From: Salinisphaera sp. T31B1
GTDB taxonomy: Bacteria; Pseudomonadota; Gammaproteobacteria; Nevskiales; Salinisphaeraceae
DNA length: 64,000 nt
NCBI RefSeq assembly: GCF_040361275.1
Contig: NZ_APNH01000001.1
Location: 806,001 to 870,000, forward strand
Reading direction: 5' to 3'
Shown here piece by piece: positions 1-8,180 of the stretch. The notes beneath the pieces are model-generated. The model was given only the letters and a program-made list of their open reading frames with translations. It was not told the DNA's origin and searched no databases. Numbering within the stretch: position 1 is the first letter of the stretch; every line of letters begins with the position of its first letter. Made by a program: the position numbers and the translations under genes.

Positions 1-2
1 TC

Positions 3-692
3 CTCGGTCATTTCAATCTCGGTGATCTGGCCTATCTGCAGCTGACCGGCAAGACCCCGACCGCGGCCGAATCGAAAGTCTTCAACGCGATCGTCATCAC
101 CCTGGTCGAGCACGGCATCACGCCCTCGGCGCTGGCGGCCCGGCTGACCTATGCCGGCGCGCCCGAATCGCTGCAGGCCGCCGTGGCCGCCGGGCTGTGC
201 GGCCTGGGTACGGTGTTCGTCGGCAGCATGGAAGGCGCCTCGAAGATGCTCTATGAGGTCTTGCCGACCGATGCGGCCGATGCGGATCTGGATGCCATCG
301 CCAGACAGACGGTCGCCGACCACCGCGCGGCCAGGAAGATCATTCCGGGGCTGGGCCATCCGCTGCACAAGCCGGTCGACCCGCGTACGCCGCGTCTGTT
401 CGCCATCGCCGAGGAAAACGGATTGTCGGGCCGCTATGTCGAACTCATGCAGAAGATACAGGCCGAAGCCGAAGCGGCCTCGGGCAAGCAGCTGCCGATC
501 AACGCCACCGGTGCGATCGGCGCGATCTGCTGCGAGTTCGGCTTTCCCGGCCATATCGTGCGCGGGTTCGGCGTGATGGCACGGGCCATCGGCCTGGTCG
601 GTCATATTCTCGAAGAGTCCGAGAACCCGATGGGCATCGAGCTATGGCAGCGGGTCGAAGACGAAGCCACGGCCCATATTCGGCCCGAATAG
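3..692 (+). CDS. Citryl-CoA lyase / citrate synthase-family protein (5' partial)
   Basis: C-terminal 229 residues of a citrate-synthase-fold protein; the frame is open to the left edge, so the start lies outside the window. Visible family signatures are the GLGHP segment, which holds a catalytic histidine of the citrate synthase superfamily, and the C-terminal VRGFGVMARAIGLVGHILEE stretch, which resembles the stand-alone citryl-CoA lyase family more than true citrate synthase. The family cleaves citryl-CoA or a related hydroxyacyl-CoA to acetyl-CoA and a keto acid. It lies 18 bp upstream of an enoyl-CoA hydratase on the same strand, suggesting a short acyl-CoA catabolic operon. The actual substrate cannot be read from this fragment; citrate synthase paralogue or methylcitrate-type lyase are alternatives. 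Confidence 0.75.
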   Translation, partial: LGHFNLGDLAYLQLTGKTPTAAESKVFNAIVITLVEHGITPSALAARLTYAGAPESLQAAVAAGLCGLGTVFVGSMEGASKMLYEVLPTDAADADLDAIARQTVADHRAARKIIPGLGHPLHKPVDPRTPRLFAIAEENGLSGRYVELMQKIQAEAEAASGKQLPINATGAIGAICCEFGFPGHIVRGFGVMARAIGLVGHILEESENPMGIELWQRVEDEATAHIRPE

Positions 693-710
693 CGCCTGCA
701 GGAGCCATTC

Positions 711-1496
711 ATGGACAGTATCGAATTCAGCGTCGCCGAGGGCGTGGCCACAGTCACGCTCAACCGGCCCGAACACAAGAACGCCATCGATCGCAGCATG
801 ACCGAAGCCATGGCGTCAGTCGTCGAGCAGGTACGACGTGACGAGGCCATCCGAGCACTGGTCATCGGCGGTGCCGGCGGCGCCTTCTCGGCCGGCGGCG
901 ATATCAAGGCCATGCTGGCCGACCGGGACAACCCCGAAGCCCGGCGTGCGCGCATGCGTTTTCATCACGCCTGGCTCAAGCCGTTGATCGAGCTGGACAA
1001 GCCGGTCATCGCTGCGGTCGATGGGGCCGCGTTCGGGGCCGGCTTCGGCCTGGCGCTGGCCGCCGACCTGATCGTGGCCAGTGAGCGGGCCAAGTTCTGT
1101 ATGGCCTTCATGAAAGTCGGCCTGGTTCCCGATTTCGCCGCGCTCTACACCCTGCCACGGGTCGTGGGCCTGGCCCGGGCCAAGGAGATCATGTTCTCGG
1201 CCCGGGTCATCGATGCCGCCGAGGCGGTGGCGTTGGGAATCGCCCTGGAAGTGGTCGCGCCCGATGCGCTGGATGCGCGTGCCGCGGCGATCGCGCACAG
1301 CCTGGCCGGCGCCTCGTCTGAGGCCTTTGCGTTGACCAAGCGAGCGCTCAACGGCTCCCAGCTCAATGATCTGTCAACCATGCTGGAGATCGAGTACATG
1401 GGTCAGGGCGTGGCGTTTTCCACCGACGACCATCATGCCGCGATCGATGCGTTTCTGAACAAGCGCGCCCCGGCATTCCGCTGGCCCGAGGACTGA
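711..1496 (+). CDS. Enoyl-CoA hydratase/isomerase family protein
   Basis: 261-residue crotonase-fold protein, normal length for the family. The oxyanion-hole segments are clear: FSAGGDIKAM near residue 60 and GAAFGAGFGLALAADL near residues 103-118. Predicted to hydrate, isomerise or otherwise act on a CoA thioester in the cytoplasm. The ATG at 711 follows an AGGAG-type ribosome binding site about 8 bp upstream and starts directly after the citryl-CoA lyase-like gene, so the two are probably co-transcribed. The usual second catalytic glutamate position is not obvious in the loop after the second motif, so a function other than simple hydration is possible. Family call is strong; substrate is unknown. 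Confidence 0.88.
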   Translation: MDSIEFSVAEGVATVTLNRPEHKNAIDRSMTEAMASVVEQVRRDEAIRALVIGGAGGAFSAGGDIKAMLADRDNPEARRARMRFHHAWLKPLIELDKPVIAAVDGAAFGAGFGLALAADLIVASERAKFCMAFMKVGLVPDFAALYTLPRVVGLARAKEIMFSARVIDAAEAVALGIALEVVAPDALDARAAAIAHSLAGASSEAFALTKRALNGSQLNDLSTMLEIEYMGQGVAFSTDDHHAAIDAFLNKRAPAFRWPED

Positions 1497-1520
1497 GCCG
1501 GGCCGCGTTTCGGTGGTACG

Positions 1521-1552
1521 AAAAAATGCCCGGATCGCCGAGCGATCCGGGC
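1521..1552 (-). terminator. Rho-independent terminator (minus strand) between convergent genes
   Basis: Perfect 10-bp stem GCCCGGATCG (1528-1537) and CGATCCGGGC (1543-1552) with a 5-nt loop. On the minus strand the stem is followed by A then six T (A-tract 1521-1526 on the plus strand), a typical intrinsic terminator for the operon that ends at 1603. It may also slow plus-strand transcription from the hydratase gene, but no T-run follows on that side. Confidence 0.85.
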
Positions 1553-1602
1553 AAACACTCAGGCCGCTATCAAGCCGCCTGGGAGGGGCCGCGCGTCCTA
1601 GA

Positions 1603-2022
1603 TCAATCGGCCGGGCGGAATACCGGCAGAGCGATATCCTCGGCCATCTCCTCGAAATCGACGACCACGGCCTGACCGATGGCCACCGATTCGATATCGT
1701 CGGCGCGCACGTTCGACAGCATGCGTGCGCCTTCTTCCAGGTCGATCAGGGCGACGACATAGGGCACGTACGGCTTGAAGCCGGCGCCGGCCGGGCGTCT
1801 GGAGACGGTCCAGGAATGGATGGTGCCGCGACCGCTGAGAGTCTCCCAGGCCAGCGATTCGCTGCCGCAGTGCGGACAGACCGCCCGCGGGTAATAGTGC
1901 ACCCGGTCGCAGTCGCCGCAGCGAGGCAGTGAAAGCTGGCCCCGGCTGGCAGCGGCCCAGAACGGCGCAGTGGTCGGGTCGGTGATCGGGATCGGGCGGT
2001 TGGGTGTGGCGTCCTGACTCAT
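1603..2022 (-). CDS. DUF35-type OB-fold/zinc-ribbon acyl-CoA-associated protein
   Basis: 139 residues. An N-terminal zinc ribbon (CGDC near residue 35 and CPHC near residue 49) is followed by an OB-fold domain (GRGTIHSWTVSRRP onward), the standard DUF35 layout. DUF35 proteins act as obligate partners of thiolase-fold enzymes or aldolases that work on CoA thioesters, for example ChsH2/Ltp2 in steroid side-chain degradation. The thiolase-fold gene lies immediately upstream on the same strand (gap 11 bp), exactly the expected pairing. The OB domain probably binds the CoA moiety. It has no enzymatic motif of its own. Downstream is a strong terminator, so it is the last gene of its operon. Confidence 0.85.
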   Translation of the reverse strand: MSQDATPNRPIPITDPTTAPFWAAASRGQLSLPRCGDCDRVHYYPRAVCPHCGSESLAWETLSGRGTIHSWTVSRRPAGAGFKPYVPYVVALIDLEEGARMLSNVRADDIESVAIGQAVVVDFEEMAEDIALPVFRPAD

Positions 2023-2033
2023 GTCGATGCTCC

Positions 2034-3200
2034 TTATCGGTTACTCAGCACGCACGTGGCGGTGCTCGACAGGCCGCCGCCGGTGCCGTTGACCAGCGCC
2101 GTGGTGGCTTTTTCAAGCTGGCGTTCGCCGGCATCGCCGCGCAATTGGCGAACCGCTTCGAACAACAGGAACATGCCGTACATGCCCGGGTGCGAACACG
2201 ACAGACCGCCGCCGCTGGTGTTCATGGGAAAAGCGCCGCCGGGGGCAATGCGGCCATTGGCCACGAACTCGCCGCCTTCGCCGGGCTTGCAGAACCCCAG
2301 GGCTTCGAGCGTGAGTAGTACGGTGATGGTGAACGAGTCGTAGATCTGGACTACATCGAAATCGTCGTGGCTCACCCCGGCCATCTGCATTGCCGCCGGT
2401 CCGCTCTTGGCCGCGGGCGTGGTGGTCAGGTCCGGCATGCTGTTGATCGTCCAGTGCGAGACCGATTCTCCGTAGCCGCGCACATAGACCGCCCGTTTGC
2501 GGGCGGCGGCGCCGAGTTTTTCCGGCGTGGTCACCACCACGGCGCCACCGCCGTCGGTGACCAGACAGGCATCGAGCTTGTGCAGCGGGTCGCTGATCAT
2601 CGCGCTTTCCAGCACGCCGTCTATGGTCAGGTCGTCGCGCTTGGTCGCATCGGGGTTGAGCTGGGCCCAGCGCCGGGCCGCGACGGCGATCTCGGCCAGC
2701 TGCTCCGAGGTCGTGCCGTATTCGTGCATGTGCCGGTGGGCGGCCAGCGCATAGCTGCCGATCGGGGTGAGCAGGCCGAAGGGCGAATCGAACTGCATGT
2801 TCAGATGCGGCGGCTTGCCTTCGAGATTGCGCCCGGACGCGCTGCGCTGGTCGCTGGCGTAGGTGATCACCGCCACATCGCAGTAGCCCCGCTCGACGGC
2901 CATGGCCGCATGGGCCACATGGGCATCGAAGGCCGAGCCGCCGATGTTGGTGCCGTCGACGAAGCGCGGTTTGATGCCCAGATGTTCGACTACCGACAGC
3001 GGCATGATCGTGCCGGCACCGGGAATACCCCAAAGCCCGGCGGTCAGCAGGCCATCGACATCGGCCATGGTCAGGCCGGCGTCGGCGACTGCGCGTGTGG
3101 CGCACTGGGCCTGGATATCGAGCACGGATACCGGTTCGGCGAACACGCCCTTGTTCAGGCCGGCTTCGGCAATGCCGGCGATTACAACGTCTCGAGTCAT
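2034..3200 (-). CDS. Thiolase-fold enzyme (SCP-x/Ltp2-like)
   Basis: 388 residues, the usual length for SCP-x-like thiolases. The C-terminal thiolase signatures are present: YDSFT, NTSGGGLSCSHPG and NGTGGG. The N-terminal position that carries the nucleophilic cysteine in ordinary thiolases reads IGGSAFDAH, with no cysteine visible there. In the DUF35-partnered Ltp2 family the thiolase fold works as a retro-aldolase without that cysteine, so this protein may be an aldolase or acyl-transfer enzyme rather than a classical acetyl-CoA acetyltransferase. It overlaps the acyl-CoA synthetase stop by 4 bp (ATGA) and is followed by its DUF35 partner, so all three are probably translationally coupled. 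Family call firm; reaction inferred. Confidence 0.85.
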   Translation of the reverse strand: MTRDVVIAGIAEAGLNKGVFAEPVSVLDIQAQCATRAVADAGLTMADVDGLLTAGLWGIPGAGTIMPLSVVEHLGIKPRFVDGTNIGGSAFDAHVAHAAMAVERGYCDVAVITYASDQRSASGRNLEGKPPHLNMQFDSPFGLLTPIGSYALAAHRHMHEYGTTSEQLAEIAVAARRWAQLNPDATKRDDLTIDGVLESAMISDPLHKLDACLVTDGGGAVVVTTPEKLGAAARKRAVYVRGYGESVSHWTINSMPDLTTTPAAKSGPAAMQMAGVSHDDFDVVQIYDSFTITVLLTLEALGFCKPGEGGEFVANGRIAPGGAFPMNTSGGGLSCSHPGMYGMFLLFEAVRQLRGDAGERQLEKATTALVNGTGGGLSSTATCVLSNR

Positions 3201-5338
3201 GATGGGTCGGTCTCCTGAGTGAGAATGACGGCGTCGGCGGCAGCCACGCCCTGGCCGGCGGTCATCACCATCAGCGGATTGATGTCGATGGAGTGCACCA
3301 CGTCGGCGTTGGCCGCGGCATATTCGGACAGGCGTACGAGTGTGGCCGCGAGTGCATCGATATCGGCCACCGGTCGTCCGCGGGCGCCGGTCAGCAGGCC
3401 GTAGCCACGCAGCCGCTTGAGCATGGCCTTGGCCTGGGTATCGTCGAAGGGCGCGAGCTCGAAGGTCACGTCTTCGAGGATCTCGATGAATACGCCGCCC
3501 AGGCCGGCCATCACCATGGGGCCGAAGGTCGGGTCGACGCTCACGCCGACGGCCATCTCAACGCCGCCGCTGAGCATGCGGGCGATCAGTACGCCGTCGA
3601 TCGCGGCATCCGGGTGATGGCGACGGGCGTTGGCGGTGATGCGTTCGTAGGCGGCCTCGACCGCGGCGGCATCGGCCAGGCTCAGTTCCACACAGCCGGC
3701 ATCGGATTTGTGCAGGATGTCGGCCGAGGCGATCTTGAGCACCACGGGAAACCCGATCCGCTCGGCCGCGCGCGCGGCCTCGCCAGCACTGGTGGCCTGG
3801 GCGGCCGCGACGGTGGTCACGCCGGCCTCGGCCAGTTGCTGCAGGCAGTCGTATTCGCTATAGCGACGGCCGGCTTCCAGCCGTGGCGACGGGCGGTCGC
3901 CTGCATGGGGCGCATCGCCGCGCTCCCATGGGCGGGATTCGGCCATACGCTGGCCGAGCTGGGTCAGCGCCGAGGCCGCCTCGACCGCGGAGGTCGGATC
4001 CTCGTAGACGAGATAACCGTCGTCCTCGAAGCCGCGGCGCGCCTCGGGCGTGCACAGGGCCGCGATCATCAGCACGGCGTCGGGATAGTCGGCGCGCAGG
4101 GCCTGCAGCGGGCCGCGCAGCTTGTCTGCCAGCGCCGGCGCCAACGGCAGCATCGACAGGAAGTTGATCAGCACGTCGTAGTTGCCGTCGCGCAGCATGA
4201 TGCGCTGAAAATCTGCCGGCATCGCCGGGTCGGCCACCGGCTGTGCAGTGGTGTCGACCGGGTTGCGCGTGGCCGCGGGCGGCCACATCGCGTGCAATTC
4301 GTCCTGGGCGGCCTGCGGCATGGGCGCGATGTCCAGGCCCAGCCGTGCGGCCGTATCGGCCATCAGAATGCCGACCCCGCCGGAAACCGTGATCAGCCCG
4401 AGCCGATTGCCGCGCGGCAGGGTGGCCTGGGCGGCGGCATGCGCGATATCGATGAATTCGCGGATGCTGCGGGCGCGGAATACCGGATAACGCCGGAACA
4501 GTGCATCGTAGGCTTCATCGGCGCCGGCGAGGTTGGCCGTGTGCGACATCGCCGCGGCGGCCCCGACATCCGACTCGCCGCCCTTGAGCACGATCACCGG
4601 CTTGCCCGCGGCCTGTACGGCATCCAGGGCCAGCTTCATGCGCTCGCCGTCACGACAGCCTTCCAGATGCATGGCGATGACGTGGGTGTCGGGGTCATCG
4701 GCCAGATAGGCCAGACAATCGGCGGCATCCAGGTCGGCTTCATTGCCGGTAGTCACCAGCCGGCTGATGCCCAGACCGCGTTCGCGTGCCAGCGCGAAGC
4801 AGTGAGAGCCGAAGGCGCCGCTCTGGGTGACGAAGCCGATCCGACCGGTATGCGGCAAGCCACTCTGAACCGAGCTCGAGAAGGTCGCGATCAGGCCTAG
4901 CGAAATATTCATCGCGCCCAGACAGTTTGGCCCCAGCAGGCGCAAACCGTAGCGCTCGGCGATGTCGAGCAGCTGTTGCTGCAGGGCCATGCCCTCGGCG
5001 CCGACTTCGGCAAACCCCGCGCTGAAGATCACCGCCGCGCTCACACCGCGTTCGCCGCAGTCGGTCAGCGCATCGGCAACCGCCTTGGCCGGGACGGCGA
5101 TGATCGCCAGGTCGGGGCACTCCGGCGTATCGCGGACCGATGCATACGCAGTCAGCCCCTGAACCACGTCGCGGGAGGGATTGATGGGGTAGATCGGCCC
5201 GGCATACCCGGACTTTTTCAGGTAATCCACCGGCCGTCCGCCGATCCGGGTGGGCTCGGCCGATGCGCCGATGACCGCCACGGCCCGGGGCTCGAGCAGG
5301 GTCTTGACGGCAAGCGGGTCGGGGCGGCGATGGGGCAT
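3197..5338 (-). CDS. ADP-forming acyl-CoA synthetase (acetate--CoA ligase family)
   Basis: 713 residues with the order expected for single-chain NDP-forming acyl-CoA synthetases: CoA-binding domain at the N-terminus (LLEPRAVAVIGAS, residues 15-27), succinyl-CoA-ligase-like middle region with the phospho-histidine segment AMSHTANLAGAD, and a C-terminal ATP-grasp domain from about residue 490 (GFPVVLKIASADILHKSD). Converts a carboxylic acid, ATP and CoA to acyl-CoA, ADP and phosphate. First gene of a minus-strand operon with the thiolase-fold and DUF35 genes. Feruloyl-CoA synthetase-type members share this architecture, so aromatic or branched acids are possible substrates. There is no linked protein acetyltransferase (GNAT) domain. 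Confidence 0.88.
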   Translation of the reverse strand: MPHRRPDPLAVKTLLEPRAVAVIGASAEPTRIGGRPVDYLKKSGYAGPIYPINPSRDVVQGLTAYASVRDTPECPDLAIIAVPAKAVADALTDCGERGVSAAVIFSAGFAEVGAEGMALQQQLLDIAERYGLRLLGPNCLGAMNISLGLIATFSSSVQSGLPHTGRIGFVTQSGAFGSHCFALARERGLGISRLVTTGNEADLDAADCLAYLADDPDTHVIAMHLEGCRDGERMKLALDAVQAAGKPVIVLKGGESDVGAAAAMSHTANLAGADEAYDALFRRYPVFRARSIREFIDIAHAAAQATLPRGNRLGLITVSGGVGILMADTAARLGLDIAPMPQAAQDELHAMWPPAATRNPVDTTAQPVADPAMPADFQRIMLRDGNYDVLINFLSMLPLAPALADKLRGPLQALRADYPDAVLMIAALCTPEARRGFEDDGYLVYEDPTSAVEAASALTQLGQRMAESRPWERGDAPHAGDRPSPRLEAGRRYSEYDCLQQLAEAGVTTVAAAQATSAGEAARAAERIGFPVVLKIASADILHKSDAGCVELSLADAAAVEAAYERITANARRHHPDAAIDGVLIARMLSGGVEMAVGVSVDPTFGPMVMAGLGGVFIEILEDVTFELAPFDDTQAKAMLKRLRGYGLLTGARGRPVADIDALAATLVRLSEYAAANADVVHSIDINPLMVMTAGQGVAAADAVILTQETDPS

Positions 5339-5525
5339 GACGAATAGCGCAGCAGATTATCGGTCGACTGTATACCGTACTCGAGCGCTGCCCGTAAAGC
5401 GCGACACGCCGGGCCGGACCGATCGCACGTCGTCCCGTTATGCCGCCCGACTTGCTGTCGGCGCTGCAACGACACAGTATGGAGGCCGTTACGCGTCCGG
5501 TCGAAATCCAGGGAGAGTCGTTTAT

Positions 5526-6035
5526 ATGGCCAATCTGAGCCCCGTCGTTCTGATCCTCATTCTCGTTGTCGGCGTCGTCATCGCGCTGGTGATCGGGTAT
5601 TTCCTAGGCAGCCGGTTCGGCGGCAAGAAATCGGTCGCGATGAAAGAAGCCACTGAGAAACACGACAGCTACCGCAACGACGTGCGTGAGCATTTCGAGC
5701 AGACCTCGGCGATCATGTCGCGCATGGTCGACGACTATCGCGACATGTACGAGCACCTGTCCGATGGCGCCGAAAAACTTGCCGACATGCATCCGGAAAA
5801 GCTCGTCACGCCCCCGCCGGCACCGGAGGCGATCACCCGCGAGGCGAACGCCGATCGCCACGATGAAACGCGCGCCGAGCCCGCCGCGCCGCCCGTGCGG
5901 AATGCGGCGGCCGCAGAGACAGAGCATACGGACACGGCCGCGGCGCCCAATCGCGATGCCGTGATGAACAGCGACTCGTCGAACGATCGGCCATGGAATA
6001 AGGAAAAGGGCGGCAAGAAATACGGTCTCGAGTGA
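5526..6035 (+). CDS. YhcB/ZapG family (DUF1043) membrane-anchored cell-envelope protein
   Basis: 169 residues. One N-terminal transmembrane helix (residues about 6-24, VVLILILVVGVVIALVIGYF) is followed by a helical, probably coiled-coil segment and the conserved family stretch EHFEQTSAIMSRMVDDYRDM, then a low-complexity acidic, Ala/Pro-rich tail. The start at 5526 is chosen because it has a GGGAG site upstream and places the hydrophobic helix at the N-terminus; a longer reading frame upstream has no support. YhcB/ZapG links cell division and envelope synthesis in gammaproteobacteria. The C-terminal tail is longer and more charged than in Escherichia coli. Monocistronic, with hairpins after it. 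Confidence 0.8.
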   Translation: MANLSPVVLILILVVGVVIALVIGYFLGSRFGGKKSVAMKEATEKHDSYRNDVREHFEQTSAIMSRMVDDYRDMYEHLSDGAEKLADMHPEKLVTPPPAPEAITREANADRHDETRAEPAAPPVRNAAAAETEHTDTAAAPNRDAVMNSDSSNDRPWNKEKGGKKYGLE

Positions 6036-6044
6036 TCGGGTCGG

Positions 6045-6069
6045 CACGCGCAACCTCGGGTTGCGCGTG
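6045..6069 (+). repeat. Intergenic hairpin after yhcB-like gene
   Basis: Perfect 11-bp inverted repeat (CACGCGCAACC / GGTTGCGCGTG) with a 3-nt TCG loop, 10 bp after the stop codon. No T-run follows directly, so it is probably an mRNA 3'-end stabiliser or pause site rather than the terminator, which lies 24 bp further on. Confidence 0.7.
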
Positions 6070-6092
6070 TTCCGGAATGCTGTTTTGATTCC

Positions 6093-6115
6093 AGCCGGCC
6101 GCGAGCCGGCTTTTT
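6093..6115 (+). terminator. Rho-independent terminator
   Basis: Stem AGCCGGC (6093-6099) and GCCGGCT (6105-6111) with a 5-nt loop followed by five T residues. Ends the yhcB-like transcript before the next plus-strand gene. Confidence 0.88.
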
Positions 6116-6164
6116 CATGGCCGGCCTATACGAGCCAACCAGACGACAACCCGGGAGAATCGCA

Positions 6165-7331
6165 GTGGCGCAGGCGTTCACGCATTACGGCAATCATCAG
6201 TTGAGCATCTACGCGCAGGGCCTGAAGGGGCAGCTGCCGACGTTGCCGCTGCGCTACGACGATCTGGAGCGGCGCGCGCGGGAATGCCTGTCTCCCGAGG
6301 CCTACTGGTATGTCGCCGGCGGCGCGGGTGAGGATTCGATGCGGGCCAATCGCAGCGCGTTCGATCGCTACCGATTGCTGCCGCGGATGCTGACCGATAT
6401 CAGCGAGCGTGACCTCGGGCGGACCGTGCTCGGCAAGCGTCAGGCCACCCCGTTGATGATTGCACCGCTGGGCGTACAGGAGATCATCCACGACGAGGCG
6501 GAACTGGCGGTCGCGCGGGCTGCTGCAGAGGTGGATATACCCATGATTCTGTCGACCGTGTCGTCGTATCCGCTGGAAGACGTGCACCAGGCCCTGGGCG
6601 CAACCTCGGGCTGGTATCAGCTGTACTGGCCCAACGACGATGCGCTGGCGACCAGTCTGGTTCAGCGGGCCGAGGCGGCCGGCTACGAGGCGATCGTGGT
6701 CACTCTCGATACCAAGATGCTGGCGTGGCGCGAGCGCGATCTCGACGGTGCCTATCTACCGTTTCTGCAGGGCAAGGGGTTGGCCAACTACACCTCGGAC
6801 CCGGTGTTCCGGGCCGGGTTGGATCAGGCCCCTGAAGACGACCTGCGGGCCACGGTCAAACACTGGTCGAACGTGTTCGCCGCACCCGCGCGCACCTGGA
6901 ACGATCTGGCCAGGCTGCGCGAGGCCACGAACCTGCCGATCGTGCTCAAGGGCGTGCTGCATCCCGACGATGCGATTCGGGCGCGTGATGCCGGCATGGC
7001 GGGCGTGATCGTATCCAACCATGGCGGTCGCCAAGTCGATGGCAGCATTGCCGCGATCGATGCGCTGGCCGGGGTGGTCGATGCCGTGGGTAGCCGGATG
7101 GACGTTCTGTTCGACAGCGGTATCCGGCACGGTTCGGATGTTCTCAAGGCCGTGGCGCTGGGCGCGGATGCGGTGCTGGTCGGCCGGCCGTTCGCCTGGG
7201 GTCTGGCCTGTGCGGGCCAGGCCGGTGTGGCAGAAGTCTTGCGGCGCCTGCTTGCCGATACCGACCTGTCGATGGCGCTTTGCGGTGTGGCCCGTCTCGA
7301 CGACATGACGCGCGCATCGCTGGCAGGCTAA
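6165..7331 (+). CDS. FMN-dependent alpha-hydroxy acid oxidase, lactate 2-monooxygenase-like
   Basis: 388 residues, single TIM-barrel FMN-dependent hydroxyacid dehydrogenase/oxidase. The FMN-family active-site motif SNHGGRQVDG is intact, and the opening YGNHQLSIYAQGL with YVAGGAGED resembles lactate 2-monooxygenase and related lactate oxidases more than membrane-bound LldD. It would oxidise L-lactate or another 2-hydroxy acid; whether it releases pyruvate or decarboxylates to acetate cannot be told. The GTG at 6165 is preferred because GGGAG lies 7 bp upstream; the in-frame ATG at 6117 sits immediately after the T-run of the preceding terminator and is probably untranslated. Stand-alone gene, convergent with an SDR gene. 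Confidence 0.83.
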   Translation: MAQAFTHYGNHQLSIYAQGLKGQLPTLPLRYDDLERRARECLSPEAYWYVAGGAGEDSMRANRSAFDRYRLLPRMLTDISERDLGRTVLGKRQATPLMIAPLGVQEIIHDEAELAVARAAAEVDIPMILSTVSSYPLEDVHQALGATSGWYQLYWPNDDALATSLVQRAEAAGYEAIVVTLDTKMLAWRERDLDGAYLPFLQGKGLANYTSDPVFRAGLDQAPEDDLRATVKHWSNVFAAPARTWNDLARLREATNLPIVLKGVLHPDDAIRARDAGMAGVIVSNHGGRQVDGSIAAIDALAGVVDAVGSRMDVLFDSGIRHGSDVLKAVALGADAVLVGRPFAWGLACAGQAGVAEVLRRLLADTDLSMALCGVARLDDMTRASLAG

Positions 7332-7366
7332 GCCGTGCGTGAACTGCGAACCGGGCGCGTCGGTCT

Positions 7367-8137
7367 TTAAAGCCGGCCCAGGTGCGTGCCGCCGTCCAGC
7401 AGCAGGGTCTCGCCGGTAGTCAGCGGCGCCCCGGTGGCAAAATAGACGATCGCCTCGGCCACATCCTCGGCGCTGCACACCCGTCCCAGAGGGGTGGTGG
7501 CCTCCAGATGCTCGACCATTGCCTGGTAGCGCGATTCGCCCATGCCCTGGGCCAGCCATTCGCCGCGGACGAAGCCCGGGCACACTGCGTTCACCCGTAG
7601 CGCCGGGCCCAGTGCGCGCGCCAGCGAACGCGTCATGGTGATCAGTGCGCCCTTGGAGGCGGCATAGGCAATCGAGCTGCCAAAGCCGCGGACGCCGGCG
7701 ATCGACGCGACGTTGACCACGCTGCCGGTATTTGCGCGCTGCATCGCCGGAGCGACCGCGCGAACCATCTGATAGGCGCCGACCGTGTTCACGGCATAGA
7801 TATCGTGGAAATCGGCCGCACTCAGGCCTTCCAGATCGTCGTGTGCACAAAACCGTGTGGTGCCGGCATTGTTGACCAGCGCATCGATTCGCCCCCATTC
7901 GCTTTCGGCCGCCTCGGCCAGCCGGCGACAATCGGCGTCTTCGGCCACGTTGGCCTGAACCACGAGCGCATCGACACCGTGGTTTCGACAGTCCAAGGCT
8001 ACGCGCTCGGCGGCCTCGGCGCTGCGGGCGTAGTTGATCACGACATGCCAGCCGCGCTGGGCGAACAGTCGGGCAGTGGCGGCGCCGATACCGGACGACG
8101 AGCCGGTCACCAGCGCGACGGGGCGAGCCGTGTTCAT
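7367..8137 (-). CDS. Short-chain dehydrogenase/reductase (SDR), classical type
   Basis: 256 residues. Rossmann glycine motif TGSSSGIG at the N-terminus, NNAG motif, and the catalytic Ser-Tyr-Lys as VASIAG and YAASKGA. The C-terminal LLLDGG is typical of FabG-like oxidoreductases. Uses NAD(P)H to interconvert an alcohol and a ketone; substrate unknown. Start placed at 8137 (MNTARP), which has GGAG 9 bp upstream; a 19-codon upstream extension runs into the spacer after the IclR gene and lacks family similarity. It lies 43 bp after the IclR regulator on the same strand, so the two may be co-transcribed and the regulator may control it. Confidence 0.87.
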   Translation of the reverse strand: MNTARPVALVTGSSSGIGAATARLFAQRGWHVVINYARSAEAAERVALDCRNHGVDALVVQANVAEDADCRRLAEAAESEWGRIDALVNNAGTTRFCAHDDLEGLSAADFHDIYAVNTVGAYQMVRAVAPAMQRANTGSVVNVASIAGVRGFGSSIAYAASKGALITMTRSLARALGPALRVNAVCPGFVRGEWLAQGMGESRYQAMVEHLEATTPLGRVCSAEDVAEAIVYFATGAPLTTGETLLLDGGTHLGRL

Positions 8138-8180
8138 GCGGTCATCTCCATCGGCGGGGCAGGGCAACGAATGTATTGCA

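Noticed and set aside
3293-4900. 535-codon plus-strand frame opposite the acyl-CoA synthetase
   Set aside because: Antisense shadow; translation is rich in Gly, Arg and His without any family motif, while the minus strand has a full synthetase.
6117-6164. ATG 6117 as start of the lactate oxidase-like protein
   Set aside because: It lies directly after the T-run of a strong terminator; GTG 6165 has a proper ribosome binding site and matches the family N-terminus.
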